Below, piece after piece: positions 39,906 through 50,195 of a DNA stretch of 64,000 nucleotides. The translations under genes and the position numbers were made by a program. Source of the stretch: Gimesia sp. GTDB taxonomy: Bacteria; Planctomycetota; Planctomycetia; Planctomycetales; Planctomycetaceae. Below the pieces are notes generated by a model that had not been told where the DNA came from, made no database searches, and worked only from the letters and a program-made list of their open reading frames with translations. The first letter of the stretch is position 1; each line of letters opens with the position of its first letter. The DNA lies in the NCBI RefSeq assembly GCF_040219335.1, contig NZ_JAVJSQ010000034.1:37894-101893 (forward strand), in the 5' to 3' direction.

Positions 39906-41228
39906 CTATTCCCCTGCGGATGGAGCCGAAAGATCGACGCGGACAATTTCCTTATCATTCCGGGCAAACACGCTTTTCAGTGCGAAAGCCGGATGAGACC
40001 AGATTGTCATCCGCCGCTGGACGCGGCGGGTCGGCTCAATCAGCTTCGCCCGGCTCAACTCTTCGTACCCTTTCGGCGACAGATTCGCGATGATCAGATC
40101 GCCCTGTTCGTTGTGCAGAAAATAACGATCTTCGTGTGGAATGATGAAGGCATTCCACCAGCGCCCCTTACCGGTCGCAGCTAATGTTTCCCATAACCGC
40201 TGGCCGTTGCTCGCATCCAGACCGCGGAGCTGTCCGTAGCTGCCTACGCCGTAGATGTTCTTCCCGTCGAAGACCGGCGTCATCATGATCGGATGCAGAC
40301 CGTCGGTGTTGATCTCGCTGTCGCTCTTCCCGGACCAGACGATTTTCGCTGAACTGCCATCGTCGGAAACTTCAATCATCCGCGGCCCGTTATAAAAACT
40401 GGCAACGAATAGCCGGTTCCCCACTTTGCGGGGTGTCGCGATCGTCAGTCCGTACTTCACACCGTAGGGAACCTGCCAGATCATCTTGCCGGTTTCCGGA
40501 TCGAGGGCCGAGACCGCCGTCGGATGCCAGACGATCAATTCGCGCTTTCCTCCGAACTCAAAGATGACCGGCGGTGCATAGCCGACGGCCGGGTCATTCA
40601 GTGATCGCCAGAGTTCTTTACCTGTCTTTTTATCAAAGCTGACCACCAGCGCATTCTGTTGGCCGCCGACCAGCGTAATCAGCTGATCGCCGTCCACCAG
40701 AGGAGAGGCGACCATACCCCAGTTCGGGAGCTTCGTGCCGTAGTCTTCCACAAAGTTTTTGCTCCAGAGCACTTTCCCCGTTTTGGCATCGAAGCAGAAG
40801 AAGTGTCCCTGGGCACCCAGGGTATAAACGCGTCCGTCATTGATGACGGGAGTCGAGCGAGGACCGGCGGGATAGCTGACGGTATATTCGGCCGGGTATT
40901 CGTAGCCCCAGATCAGTTTTCCCGTCACTGCATCCAGGCAGTGCACGCGTTCGAAGCCGACCCGTTGTTTATAAATGCGATCGGTGACGAAGACACACCA
41001 GCGGGAATCGACTTCCGCGACCGCGGGGCCAGAGTAGCCTTCACCGATGGGAGTCGACCAGACCCGGGGCAGTTGGCCTTTGGTTGGCAGTTCTTTGACA
41101 ATGCCTTTTTCGCGCCAGACCAGGTCGTGCTGTGGTCCTCCCCATTGAGGCCAGTCATCACTGAAACCGGTTTGAGGCAGCAGAATCGTCCAGAGTAACA
41201 TCAGCGCGAGCGACAGTTTCGGATACAT
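39906..41228 (-). CDS. Secreted PQQ-like beta-propeller protein
   Basis: 440 residues from ATG 41228, which has TGAGG 5 bases upstream; a longer TTG start at 41255 is less likely. Signal peptide MYPKLSLALMLLWTILLPQTGFS, then a propeller with DWPQWGGPQHDLVWREKG, typical of the planctomycete PQQ-binding-like proteins, and repeated blades with the pattern DAKTGKVLW, DKKTGKELW, DPETGKMIW, DASNGQRLW. Whether it binds PQQ or is a structural propeller (outer-membrane lipoprotein BamB fold) is unknown; residues for cofactor binding are not evident. Starts 29 bases after the pyruvate kinase stop. Confidence 0.85.
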   Translation of the reverse strand: MYPKLSLALMLLWTILLPQTGFSDDWPQWGGPQHDLVWREKGIVKELPTKGQLPRVWSTPIGEGYSGPAVAEVDSRWCVFVTDRIYKQRVGFERVHCLDAVTGKLIWGYEYPAEYTVSYPAGPRSTPVINDGRVYTLGAQGHFFCFDAKTGKVLWSKNFVEDYGTKLPNWGMVASPLVDGDQLITLVGGQQNALVVSFDKKTGKELWRSLNDPAVGYAPPVIFEFGGKRELIVWHPTAVSALDPETGKMIWQVPYGVKYGLTIATPRKVGNRLFVASFYNGPRMIEVSDDGSSAKIVWSGKSDSEINTDGLHPIMMTPVFDGKNIYGVGSYGQLRGLDASNGQRLWETLAATGKGRWWNAFIIPHEDRYFLHNEQGDLIIANLSPKGYEELSRAKLIEPTRRVQRRMTIWSHPAFALKSVFARNDKEIVRVDLSAPSAGE

Positions 41229-41257
41229 CAGAGCCTCACAGGTTTCGGGGTTCAACG

Positions 41258-42727
41258 TTATTTCACTTCGTGAACGAGCAGCATATCATGCCCCAGCGAA
41301 CTCCAGTCGGTGCCGGAGATCAGGACGATTTGACTGCCTGAAGACAGAAAGCCTTGCTTCTTTCCATAGTTCACGATGTACTTCAGAATTTTCTGTGGCG
41401 ACTTGTCGACCACGTCGGTCAGGAGTGATGTCACTCCCCAGTAGAGTGTCATCCGGCGCGCCGTTGCCGGGCGATCGGTGAGCGCCACGGTAGGCACCGT
41501 CCGCCGCTGTTTGGACAGGGCCATCGCGGTTTTGCCTTCGTGGGTACAGGTTACCATCAGGTCTGCATCCAGCTTTTCTGCCGTCATCCCGGCTCCGAGG
41601 GTAACCGCTTCGGTCACTTCGCGGGCATACAGGCGACGATTACTGGTGGTCTCTTCCGAATGCAGATTGGATGAGAGGATCCGCGCTGCTTCGCGGACAA
41701 TACGGCTCATCATCTCGACGGCCGCCAGCGGACTGACGCCGACCGCCGTCTCACCGGACAGCATGACCGCGTCGCTGCCGTCCAGCACTGCATTCGCGAC
41801 ATCGCTGGCCTCAGCGCGAGTCGGAAATGTGTTGAACTGCATGCTGTCCAGCATCTGCGTCGCGGTGATTACCGGGACACGATACTGGTTGCAGAGATGG
41901 ATGATCCGCTTCTGAATGATGGGCACCCGTTCGATGTCGACTTCGACGCCGAGATCACCGCGGGCCACCATGACTGCATCGGTCAGCTTGAGGATCTGTT
42001 CGATATCACTGACCGCTTCGATTTTTTCAATCTTGGCGACAACGTGCGGCGACTCGATGGGATTCAGTTTTTCGATCTCATCGTAGAGCTGTTTGATGTC
42101 ATCCGCGGAACGCACGAAGCTGAGCCCGATATAATCGAGTCCATGCTGCACAGCCCAAGCGAGGTCTTCCAGATCTTTCTCCGTGAGACAGGGGGTGCTG
42201 AGCTGGACGCCGGGCAGGTTGACCCCCTGCTTACTGCGAATCACACCTTCCCGCTCGACCACGCACTCGACGTATTCATTGTCTTCCGATTTCTCGGTGA
42301 CCCGCATAGCGACCATTCCGTCTGCCAGCAGTACCGGATCGCCGACCCGCAGATCGCTGATCAGCGATTCGTAGGTGCAGGTCAGTTCCTGGGGATTGTC
42401 GGTCTCTATTCCTTGAATGAACCGAAACTTCATGTCCTGCCGACAGTTGATTTCGTCACCGGGTAAGACTCCCAGCCGAATTTTGGGGCCGGACAGATCG
42501 CCCAGGATTCCGATGGGGCGGGCCATCTCTTCGGACAGTTCGTGGATATTCGTAACGATTTCGGCCAGCCATTCATGCTTGCCGTGCGCGAAGTTCAACC
42601 GAAACAGATCCACGCCCGCGATGATCAGCTTCTGCAGCATTTCGCGCGAACAGGAAGCGGGACCAACGGTGGCGATAATCTTGGTTTTTACGAGTGGATG
42701 TTCCTGGTATTGGGTCGCGTTCATCAT
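41258..42727 (-). CDS. pyk: Pyruvate kinase
   Basis: Final glycolytic step, phosphoenolpyruvate to pyruvate with ATP production. 489 residues from ATG 42727. Visible: TKIIATVGPASCSREML, FRLNFAHGKHEWL (a His where many have Ser), ILGDLSGPKIRLG, the active-site Lys strand VVAKIEKIEAV, DAVMVARGDLGVEVD, and MLSGETAVG; C-terminal domain ends with GTDWSSLGHDMLLVHEV. The Asn-Phe-Ala-His variant of the NFSHG motif is a mild divergence. Codon use is more biased than neighbours. PQQ-propeller gene follows after 29 bases and may be co-transcribed. Confidence 0.97.
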   Translation of the reverse strand: MMNATQYQEHPLVKTKIIATVGPASCSREMLQKLIIAGVDLFRLNFAHGKHEWLAEIVTNIHELSEEMARPIGILGDLSGPKIRLGVLPGDEINCRQDMKFRFIQGIETDNPQELTCTYESLISDLRVGDPVLLADGMVAMRVTEKSEDNEYVECVVEREGVIRSKQGVNLPGVQLSTPCLTEKDLEDLAWAVQHGLDYIGLSFVRSADDIKQLYDEIEKLNPIESPHVVAKIEKIEAVSDIEQILKLTDAVMVARGDLGVEVDIERVPIIQKRIIHLCNQYRVPVITATQMLDSMQFNTFPTRAEASDVANAVLDGSDAVMLSGETAVGVSPLAAVEMMSRIVREAARILSSNLHSEETTSNRRLYAREVTEAVTLGAGMTAEKLDADLMVTCTHEGKTAMALSKQRRTVPTVALTDRPATARRMTLYWGVTSLLTDVVDKSPQKILKYIVNYGKKQGFLSSGSQIVLISGTDWSSLGHDMLLVHEVK

Positions 42728-42796
42728 GAACCTTTAGCGTGAATCTATTTAAAGCAAACCATTCCCTGCGCTTTGATTTGCTGGAGCAGAAGTTCT

Positions 42797-45403
42797 TCAG
42801 TTGCCGGATTCGGTCTTGAACCATTTCTGATTCACCTGCCGGACAGCTTCTCCGGGAGCTGCAACCTTGAACTTGCCTTTGAGGCTGACCGTCGTCGGCC
42901 GAATACAGGTCTGATCGTTACAGGCCTGGTATTTGATATTCAGTTCAAGTGCTTCCTCTTTCCCGGCAGCAGAGGCAGGAATTTCCAGCGTTCCCCGAAT
43001 GATGGCCTGTTTTTCGTAGACCAGCAGCGGTTCGTCGAAACCTGCCACTTCGAATTTATGACCAGCCGGATATTTGATGTCGGTCAGTTTGATATTCTGG
43101 GCCGACTTAATGCTGAAGGTGGTCGGCACCAGGAAATCGGGGCTGGATGGATTCTGATTGATGTGCCAGCCATCCTCGATGGTCAGCACAATCGCCACCT
43201 TGCACTTCTTGCCAGCGGGCAGTTTATCGACCGAGAGATAGGCATTGGCTTTCACCAGTTTTTTCTGCTGCCCGGTCTGTCCCAGTCCGGCTGCAGCCAG
43301 CAGTTCGAGACCTGGATTGACTGAGACCAGTTGATCCGGTGCTTCCACCAGCACAACAAATTCACCTGACGAAAGGGAGACTGCAGACTGCTGCTGATCA
43401 GCGGGTGTCTGCAGATATTCGCCCACGGCCTGGACGAGCTGGGCACAGCGATTCGGGTAGCGTTTAATCACTCGACCAAACAGCTGCAGTGTTTCATCGG
43501 CGTGCTGGCGATAGCGGGCTTCCCCTGTCAGCTCGGAAAGCTGAATCAGGTTACGGGCACTGATGCTGTTGCCGGAAGGGATCGCAGCATCGTATGCGTT
43601 TTTCGTGCGGGCAATTAACTGTTCGTGATCGTGGGTGGTGAAGAAGAAGCCGTGCGCTTTCTGATCCCAGAAGAGGGTAATCTGCAGATCGGTCAACTTG
43701 CGGGCTTCGTCCAGCCACTGCTGTTTGCCGGTTGCCTGATGCAGTGCCAGCAGTCCCTGTGTGAAAAATGCATAATCATCCAGGTAAGCGTTGAGACGGG
43801 CCTCACCACCACGGTAGCTGCGGTAGAGGTGTCCCTCTTTGTCACGCATCTGATCGAGAATGAACTGCGCTGCTTTTTCTGCAGCGGCGGTGTAATCTGG
43901 TCGTTTCAACACACGACCTGCAGTCGCCATACCTTCAATCATCAGACCATTCCAGCTGGTCAGGATTTTATCATCCTTGAGCAACGGCTTGCGCTGATTA
44001 CGAACGGCGTGCAGTTTCTGACGCGACGCGGCCAACTGAGAAGCCAGCTCGTCGACACCGGTATTGTGTTTTTCGGCGAGCTTCTCCAGCGTGGTAACGC
44101 GGTGCAGCACGTACCCATGATCGAAGCGGACGGGCTCATTCAATCCGTAAAATTCGGCAAAGAGCGGGTAGTCTTCTCCCAGAATGGTTTTCAGTTCTTC
44201 CTGCGACCAGGCATAGTGTTCGCCTTCGACGCCATCCGTCTCAGCATCCAGCGCGGAATAAAAACCGCCCTGCGGATCGGTCAGCTCACGCAGTACGAAA
44301 TCGACGATCCCTTCAGAGACCTGTTTGTACTGCGGCTTACCCGTCTGTTCGAAAGCGCGGGCATAGAGACCGGCCAGCTGACCGTTATCGTAGAGCATTT
44401 TTTCGAAGTGGGGCACGTGCCAGTAGCGATCCGTACTGTAGCGATGAAATCCACCGCCGAGGTGATCGTAAATCCCGCCGTTGGCCATCGCGTCCAGTGT
44501 GTGATACAGCACCTTCGCTGATTCCGCTGCGGTCGGGTTCTGCTCAGCGGCCTGAATGTCATACTGCAGCAGAACCAGTTTCGAGGACGTGGGAAACTTG
44601 GGTGCGTTGGGAGTCACTTCCGAAAAATCGATCCCGCCGTACTCGGCATCATAACTGGCATTGATGGAACGAACCCCCGCGATGACCAGCCGGTTTTCCA
44701 GGGGAATCGCTTCCTTAGCTCCTTCTTCCTGCTGCAGGCGGGCGACTTCTTTAGCGATGATTGTCGCGCTCTGCTGGACCTGTTCTTTGTTATCTCCCCA
44801 GAGCTGATTCACTTTCTGCAGCACGCGGGGGAAACTCATCTGGCCTCCCTGATCGGTGGGTGGAAAATAAGTGCCACCGGCAAAAGGTTCACGATCGGGG
44901 GTGAGGAACATCGACAGCGGCCAGCCTCCGCCGGAAGGGGCACCGATGAGATGAAAATAGACAGAGAGTGATGTCATGTAGATATCATCGATGTCGGGGC
45001 GTTCTTCCCGATCGACTTTGATATTCACAAAGTTCTCGTTCATGTATTTCGCGATTTTGGGATCTTCAAAAACGAGCCGCTCCATCACGTGGCACCAGTA
45101 ACAGCTACTGTAGCCGACCGAGAGGAAGATCACCTTGTTTTCCCGCTTCGCCTTCTCGAAGGCTTCGGGCCCCCAGGGATACCAGTCCACCGGGTTGTGC
45201 TGATGCAGTAACAGGTAAGGGCTGGTCTCTTTGGCCAGCCGGTTCGTAAACTGCTTTTCCCGGGGTGCAGACTTCGCTTCCTGTTTTGGTTCCTGCGGGT
45301 TCTCTTCGCTGGCAGATAACATGCGAGGGCTCCCGGATGAGCTGATGACGAGCAGACAGAGAATCAGGGCGTACCGCCTCAGTAATGTCGGGTTCCAATC
45401 CAT
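42797..45403 (-). CDS. SSP411/YyaL-type thioredoxin-domain protein fused to DsbD-N-like domain
   Basis: 868 residues from ATG 45403, which has a strong GGAGG site 7 bases upstream; this drops 38 spurious N-terminal residues. Signal peptide ([16 protein letters not shown]), a DUF255 thioredoxin-like domain with [24 protein letters not shown] and SSCYWCHVM carrying the CxxC pair, then the alpha/alpha-toroid glycosidase-like region ([30 protein letters not shown]). The last 150 residues differ: a beta domain with [19 protein letters not shown], matching the DsbC/DsbD-alpha N-terminal module (PF11412 type) that receives electrons from DsbD. Such an addition suggests a periplasmic thiol-redox role. 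Follows the MoxR gene on the same strand. Confidence 0.85.
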   Translation of the reverse strand: MDWNPTLLRRYALILCLLVISSSGSPRMLSASEENPQEPKQEAKSAPREKQFTNRLAKETSPYLLLHQHNPVDWYPWGPEAFEKAKRENKVIFLSVGYSSCYWCHVMERLVFEDPKIAKYMNENFVNIKVDREERPDIDDIYMTSLSVYFHLIGAPSGGGWPLSMFLTPDREPFAGGTYFPPTDQGGQMSFPRVLQKVNQLWGDNKEQVQQSATIIAKEVARLQQEEGAKEAIPLENRLVIAGVRSINASYDAEYGGIDFSEVTPNAPKFPTSSKLVLLQYDIQAAEQNPTAAESAKVLYHTLDAMANGGIYDHLGGGFHRYSTDRYWHVPHFEKMLYDNGQLAGLYARAFEQTGKPQYKQVSEGIVDFVLRELTDPQGGFYSALDAETDGVEGEHYAWSQEELKTILGEDYPLFAEFYGLNEPVRFDHGYVLHRVTTLEKLAEKHNTGVDELASQLAASRQKLHAVRNQRKPLLKDDKILTSWNGLMIEGMATAGRVLKRPDYTAAAEKAAQFILDQMRDKEGHLYRSYRGGEARLNAYLDDYAFFTQGLLALHQATGKQQWLDEARKLTDLQITLFWDQKAHGFFFTTHDHEQLIARTKNAYDAAIPSGNSISARNLIQLSELTGEARYRQHADETLQLFGRVIKRYPNRCAQLVQAVGEYLQTPADQQQSAVSLSSGEFVVLVEAPDQLVSVNPGLELLAAAGLGQTGQQKKLVKANAYLSVDKLPAGKKCKVAIVLTIEDGWHINQNPSSPDFLVPTTFSIKSAQNIKLTDIKYPAGHKFEVAGFDEPLLVYEKQAIIRGTLEIPASAAGKEEALELNIKYQACNDQTCIRPTTVSLKGKFKVAAPGEAVRQVNQKWFKTESGN

Positions 45404-45612
45404 TTTTATTCCTCCAGGGGCAGGCAGATGATTCAGTGCCCTGTTGTAATAAGGGGGCTGCAATCGTTTCTTCGAAAGTCGGTTGTTCGGATGGTGGGGT
45501 ACACGTATCTTATCCAATCCGATGGCAGACGACTATTTAATAATAGCAGAACGGCCAAAAATCGATACGTTCAGGCGGTTCATCAGGATAACGGGATCAC
45601 CTATTTTAACTT

Positions 45613-46566
45613 TTAATTGGGAACCGACACCTTCTGCAGAATCTGACGGATGATTTCCGTGGCACGTGTCCGCTGACTTTCACGGACCAGCGAGCGGGTG
45701 ATCACACGATGCGCTAAAACGGGAACTGCTAACTTCTTAATGTCATCCGGAATGACATAGTCCCGTCCTTCCGTAAAGGCAAGACTCTGGGTCGCCTGGG
45801 AAAATGTGATCGCGCCACGGGTACTGACTCCCAGCGTCAGTTCCGGATGATTCCGTGTGACTTCAACAATTTCCAGTATGTAGTCCGTCAGCGAATCATC
45901 GACGCGGACATTCCGTACGGCTTCCTGCATCTCGCGTAACTGCTTCAGCGAGACAACGGAATTCAGCGTGTTGACTGGTTCGCCGTTCCGGTGCTGGATC
46001 AGTACTTCCCGCTCAATGGCGCGTTCGGGATATCCGATCTCGATACACATCATGAATCGGTCGAGCTGGTTTTCGGGCAGGGGATAGGTGCCTTCAAATT
46101 CAAATGGGTTCTGTGTGGCCAGTACAAAAAACGGGGGATCCAGCGTAATTGTCTGCCCTTCCACACTGACCTGCCCCTCGTTCATCGCTTCGAGCAACGC
46201 ACTTTGTGTACGGGGAGGCGTGCGATTGATTTCATCGGCCAGCAGCACATTGGTAAAGATGGGACCTTTGCGAAATTCGAATTCTCCCAGGCTGGGGAGG
46301 AAGACATTTGAACCCAGAATGTCCGAAGGCAGCATGTCCGGCGTGAATTGCACGCGTTTGTAGTCGCAGTCGAGACTTTTGGCAATTGCCTTGGCCAGCG
46401 AGGTTTTTCCCACACCGGGAGCATCTTCGATTAAAACATGGCCCTCCGCGAGCAGGGTGACGATTGCCAGTTGAACCACTTCTGGTTTTCCAATGAGCAC
46501 ACTCGAGATGTTATCGTGAAGCGTCTTAACCAGACTGGCAGTTTCCTGCTGGGAGCGAACTTCCAT
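45613..46566 (-). CDS. MoxR-type AAA+ ATPase (solitary)
   Basis: 317 residues from ATG 46566 (MEVRSQQETASL), the normal MoxR length; upstream extension to 46728 lacks family sequence. Walker A IEDAPGVGKTSLAKAIA, Walker B VLLADEINRTPPRTQSALLEAM, sensor 1 LATQNPFEFEGTYPLPENQLDRFM, and the C-terminal lid with LGVSTRGAITFSQATQSLA. MoxR ATPases act as chaperones that assemble or activate metal- or vWA-domain partners, usually encoded beside them. Here the DUF58 and vWA partners are absent; the downstream neighbour is the thioredoxin/DsbD fusion. A second MoxR with its partners lies at 49107. Confidence 0.93.
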   Translation of the reverse strand: MEVRSQQETASLVKTLHDNISSVLIGKPEVVQLAIVTLLAEGHVLIEDAPGVGKTSLAKAIAKSLDCDYKRVQFTPDMLPSDILGSNVFLPSLGEFEFRKGPIFTNVLLADEINRTPPRTQSALLEAMNEGQVSVEGQTITLDPPFFVLATQNPFEFEGTYPLPENQLDRFMMCIEIGYPERAIEREVLIQHRNGEPVNTLNSVVSLKQLREMQEAVRNVRVDDSLTDYILEIVEVTRNHPELTLGVSTRGAITFSQATQSLAFTEGRDYVIPDDIKKLAVPVLAHRVITRSLVRESQRTRATEIIRQILQKVSVPN

Positions 46567-46890
46567 TAAAGATCCATTTCTGATAGGCAAAGCTGCAGTA
46601 GCAACGGAGAGCACATACGTTTTTATATGTTCAGCTTTACTGAATTCCGGAGCGGTTTTCAACCGATAGTCAAACCGGTTCCCGCAGGGAGGGGAATTCT
46701 TAAAAACCATAAAAATATTTCTGTACAACTCCCGGTGTCAGATTCATTATAGAGAAGCCGATTGTAAAGAAAAACAAATTTTGTTAACAAACAGCAATGA
46801 ACGGAGCAGCTGTTCAACTTTGTTCAGCTCGATCACCAGATATATCAAATCATCGTATCTGCATTCATTGTTTTAAAGGATTAATAGATT
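46567..46890 (+). other. Divergent intergenic region, MoxR / double hydrolase
   Basis: 324 bases, markedly AT-rich around 46700-46880, as expected for two divergent promoters. I see no gene. TATAGA at about 46748 is a possible -10 box on the plus strand, without a good -35. Confidence 0.5.
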
Positions 46891-48999
46891 ATGCCGGCCT
46901 CAAAACCGTCGACGGACGACACGTTCTCTCTCTCACGACGAAATTTTCTGCAATCAGGATGTGTCACAGTCACCGGCTTAAGCCTGCTCGAAAATCTGGT
47001 CATCCAGGAACTGGCAGCAGCCCCCGCCTCAGCAGATCAGAGCTCCCCGGCCCTGAATCGCTTTCCCCGCATGGTCCAGGAGTACTTTGTGGACCGCGTC
47101 CGGGAACAGGAAGCCAAAACCATCGCACGGCTGGACGCTTTGAAAACCAAAGCCGACGCAGAAGTCTATGTGGAATCGGTCCAGAAACGGATCCGCGAAG
47201 CATTCGGCCCCGAACCGAAGCGAACTCCACTGAATGCGAAGGTCACGAAAACCACCGATCGCGATACTTACACGATTGAAAACATCATATTCGAAAGTCG
47301 CCCCGGATTTCTGGTGACGGCGAATCTTTACATCCCCAAGGGAATCACCCAACCGGTGCCCGGCGTGGTCGGGACCTGTGGACACTCGCATAATGGCAAA
47401 GCGGAAACCGCCTACCAGTCCTTCTCTCAGGGGCTGGCCCGCAAAGGATATGTCGTCCTGATCTACGATCCCATCGGACAAGGCGAACGCGTGCAGTACA
47501 GTGGTGACGATCTGAAATCCACAATCGGCGTCGGCGTCCGCGAGCATTTACATGGAGGTAATCAGCAGTTTCTCGTCGGTGAAAATCTTTCGATGTGGCG
47601 TGCCTGGGATGGCGTGCGTGCCCTGGATTATCTGCTGACACGCAAAGAAGTCGATCCCAAACAGGTCGGTGTGACCGGAAACTCAGGTGGCGGAACGATG
47701 ACCACCTGGTTGTGTGGCGTTGAACCACGGTGGACGATGGCGGCTCCCAGCTGCTTCGTGACCACCTTCCGCCGCAACATGGAGAATGAACTTCCTGCAG
47801 ATACCGAACAGTGTCCGCCGAAAGTGCTGGCGCTGGAACTGGATCATGCGGACTTCCTCGCAGCCCAGGCACCCAACCCGGTACGGATCCTCAGTAAAGA
47901 GCGGGATTATTTCGATGTCCGCGGGGCACGGGAAGCCTACCTGCGACTCAAACGGCTCTACAAACTGCTGGGCCATGAAGACAATGTCTCGCATTTCGTC
48001 GGTCCAACATATCACGGCTACTCTCAGGAAAACCGGGAAGCCATGTATGAATGGTTCAACAAAGCCACCGGCATTTCGGATGAAGACAAAGAGCCCAAGC
48101 TGACCATCGAAAAAGACGAGACGCTCTGGTGCACCCCCAAAGGTTCCGTCGCCGATCTCGGCTCGAAACCCATTCATGAATTCACCGCCGAGCGCTCGCG
48201 GGAACTGGCGCAGCAGAGAAAAACCAAATCGGGTGCCGCCCTGCAGTCCGCTGTCGCGGAGACACTCAGGCTGAAGCATGTCGAGGGTACTCCCGATTAC
48301 CGCATTCTGCGCAATCGCGGCGGTAAAGGTTATCCCGCGAAGTATGCGATCACTTACGCGGTCGAAACCGAACCGGGAATCCAGGCCGTCGTGTACCGTG
48401 TCTCCGACGAGCGCCTTTATTCGCGTCCACCGCAGAATGCCGGCAAAAAAGCGACGCTCTACCTCTCACACGTCTCGGCCGATGCTGAACTCAAGGAAGA
48501 ACCGCTGCTGAAAACCGCCAGCCAGGATAAAGAACGCGTGCTCTACACCTGCGATGTGCGGGGGATCGGGGAATCGCTGCCCGATACCACCAACCCGAAT
48601 TCCTTCTTCACGCCTTACGGTAGCGACTACTTCTACGCGGCTCACTCTGTGATGCTGGACGATCCCTATCTCGGCCAGAAAACGTTTGACGCCCTGCGTG
48701 TCCTCGACTGGCTCGCCGCCAATGGGCATACCGACGTACATCTGATTGGTCGGGGCTGGGGCGCTCTGCCAGCGACATTCGCTGCCCTGTTCTCACCTCA
48801 CGTCAAGCAGGTCACACTGAAAAACGCCCTGACATCCTTCAGTGATGTCGCCGAAACGGAACATTATCACTGGCCCTTATCGACTCTGGTGCCGAATGTA
48901 TTGACGAGCTTCGATCTGCCCGAATGCTATGCTGACCTCAAGCGCAGTAAAGGTTTGACGCAGATCGCTCCCTGGGGAGCAAAAGGTGCTGACAGCTGA
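46891..48999 (+). CDS. Tat-exported esterase with tandem alpha/beta-hydrolase domains, second one degenerate
   Basis: 702 residues from ATG 46891. A twin-arginine signal (SRRNFLQSGCVTVTGL) directs export. The first domain (about residues 100-390) resembles acetyl xylan esterase/dienelactone-hydrolase-like enzymes: GVVGTCGHSHNGKAE, LIYDPIGQGER, the nucleophile elbow GVTGNSGGGTMTTW with Ser265, and a likely catalytic His in GPTYHGYSQENREAMYEWF. A second domain (about 420-690) repeats the fold (LYTCDVRGIGESLP, FDALRVLDWLAANGHTDVHLIGRGWGALPATFAALF), but its elbow reads G620-R-G622-W-G624 with Gly in place of the Ser. Substrate probably an acylated polysaccharide; unproven. Monocistronic, divergent from the MoxR gene. 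Confidence 0.82.
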   Translation: MPASKPSTDDTFSLSRRNFLQSGCVTVTGLSLLENLVIQELAAAPASADQSSPALNRFPRMVQEYFVDRVREQEAKTIARLDALKTKADAEVYVESVQKRIREAFGPEPKRTPLNAKVTKTTDRDTYTIENIIFESRPGFLVTANLYIPKGITQPVPGVVGTCGHSHNGKAETAYQSFSQGLARKGYVVLIYDPIGQGERVQYSGDDLKSTIGVGVREHLHGGNQQFLVGENLSMWRAWDGVRALDYLLTRKEVDPKQVGVTGNSGGGTMTTWLCGVEPRWTMAAPSCFVTTFRRNMENELPADTEQCPPKVLALELDHADFLAAQAPNPVRILSKERDYFDVRGAREAYLRLKRLYKLLGHEDNVSHFVGPTYHGYSQENREAMYEWFNKATGISDEDKEPKLTIEKDETLWCTPKGSVADLGSKPIHEFTAERSRELAQQRKTKSGAALQSAVAETLRLKHVEGTPDYRILRNRGGKGYPAKYAITYAVETEPGIQAVVYRVSDERLYSRPPQNAGKKATLYLSHVSADAELKEEPLLKTASQDKERVLYTCDVRGIGESLPDTTNPNSFFTPYGSDYFYAAHSVMLDDPYLGQKTFDALRVLDWLAANGHTDVHLIGRGWGALPATFAALFSPHVKQVTLKNALTSFSDVAETEHYHWPLSTLVPNVLTSFDLPECYADLKRSKGLTQIAPWGAKGADS

Positions 49000-49106
49000 G
49001 AAGACGGCTAAACAGCCTTGCATCTTCACCTGAGTGCCCGCCACAATAGAGGTACGTATTCAGGCGGGCGTCATTTCTTTCTCCGATACAGGAAACTGAC
49101 AACACT

Positions 49107-50195
49107 GTGAGCAGCGATCCTCCGATGGAAGCTTCCGATCTGGAAGCCGTCGAAAATTTACACCAGGCCTACGAACGACTTCTAAAGGAAGTGAACCACG
49201 TCGTGATTGGCCAGCACAAGGTCGTCGAGGAGTTGATGATCTCGCTGCTGGCAGGCGGACATTGTCTGCTGGTAGGAGTTCCGGGGCTGGCTAAGACACT
49301 CATCGTCCACACCCTGGCTGACACACTGAACCTCTCGTTCAACCGAGTGCAGTTCACGCCCGACCTGATGCCCGCCGACATCACCGGGACCGACGTGATT
49401 CAGGAAGATAAAATCACCGGCAACCGCGATTTCAAATTCCTGGCAGGCCCCGTGTTTGCCAACGTGGTTCTCGCGGACGAGATTAACCGTACGCCTCCCA
49501 AAACACAGGCAGCCCTGCTGGAAGCAATGCAGGAGCACCAGGTCACCGCGGGGGGACGTAAACACAAACTGCCGGTTCCGTTTTTTGTGCTCGCGACACA
49601 AAACCCGATCGAACAGGAAGGCACCTATCCGTTGCCTGAAGCACAGCTCGACCGGTTCATGTTTGAAATCAAGGTCGAGTATCCCACCGAGGAAGAAGAG
49701 TTTGCCATCGTCAGGCAGACGACCTCGGATGAATCTTACGCGATCAAAAAAATTCTCGAACTGGATGAGCTGCTTTCTTTTCAGTCGCTGGTCCGTCGTG
49801 TTCCCGTGGCCGATCATGTGATCCGGTATGCGATGCAGTTCGCCCGCATGACGCGCATCATTGCCACCGACGATGCCCAGGCGGCAGACATTCCCGATTT
49901 CATTCGCGAATATGTCAGCTGGGGTGCCGGCCCCCGCGCCAGCCAGAACCTGGTCCTGGGTGCTAAAGCCCGGGCGATTCTGCATGGCAGGCTGTATGTG
50001 AGCACCGACGATGTGCGTGCGGTTGCACATCCGGTACTCCGGCATCGCATCATCACCAATTTCAATGCGGAAGCCGACGGGATGTCTCCCGATAAAATCG
50101 TCGATCGCCTGATTGAACTCATCCCCGTCGATTCCTCGCAGGAAAAACTGGATGGACGATTACCACAAGTATTTAGATCCGCAGACGCTCGCTAA
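49107..50195 (+). CDS. MoxR-type AAA+ ATPase of the DUF58/BatA unit
   Basis: 362 residues from GTG 49107. Walker A LLVGVPGLAKTLIVHTLA, Walker B VVLADEINRTPPKTQAALLEAMQE, sensor 1 LATQNPIEQEGTYPLPEAQLDRFM, and the C-terminal lid ending with VAHPVLRHRIITNFNAEADG. The P-loop reads GVPGLAKT, the common MoxR variant with Ala before Lys. First gene of a MoxR-DUF58-BatA-like unit. Its last 44 bases overlap the start of the DUF58 gene, giving translational coupling. The role of these units is chaperone-like maturation or envelope-stress handling; the target is not known. Confidence 0.95.
   Translation: MSSDPPMEASDLEAVENLHQAYERLLKEVNHVVIGQHKVVEELMISLLAGGHCLLVGVPGLAKTLIVHTLADTLNLSFNRVQFTPDLMPADITGTDVIQEDKITGNRDFKFLAGPVFANVVLADEINRTPPKTQAALLEAMQEHQVTAGGRKHKLPVPFFVLATQNPIEQEGTYPLPEAQLDRFMFEIKVEYPTEEEEFAIVRQTTSDESYAIKKILELDELLSFQSLVRRVPVADHVIRYAMQFARMTRIIATDDAQAADIPDFIREYVSWGAGPRASQNLVLGAKARAILHGRLYVSTDDVRAVAHPVLRHRIITNFNAEADGMSPDKIVDRLIELIPVDSSQEKLDGRLPQVFRSADAR

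Noticed and set aside
45404..45517. N-terminal extension of the thioredoxin/DsbD fusion
   Set aside because: The strong GGAGG site sits 7 bases ahead of ATG 45403, which also starts the signal peptide.
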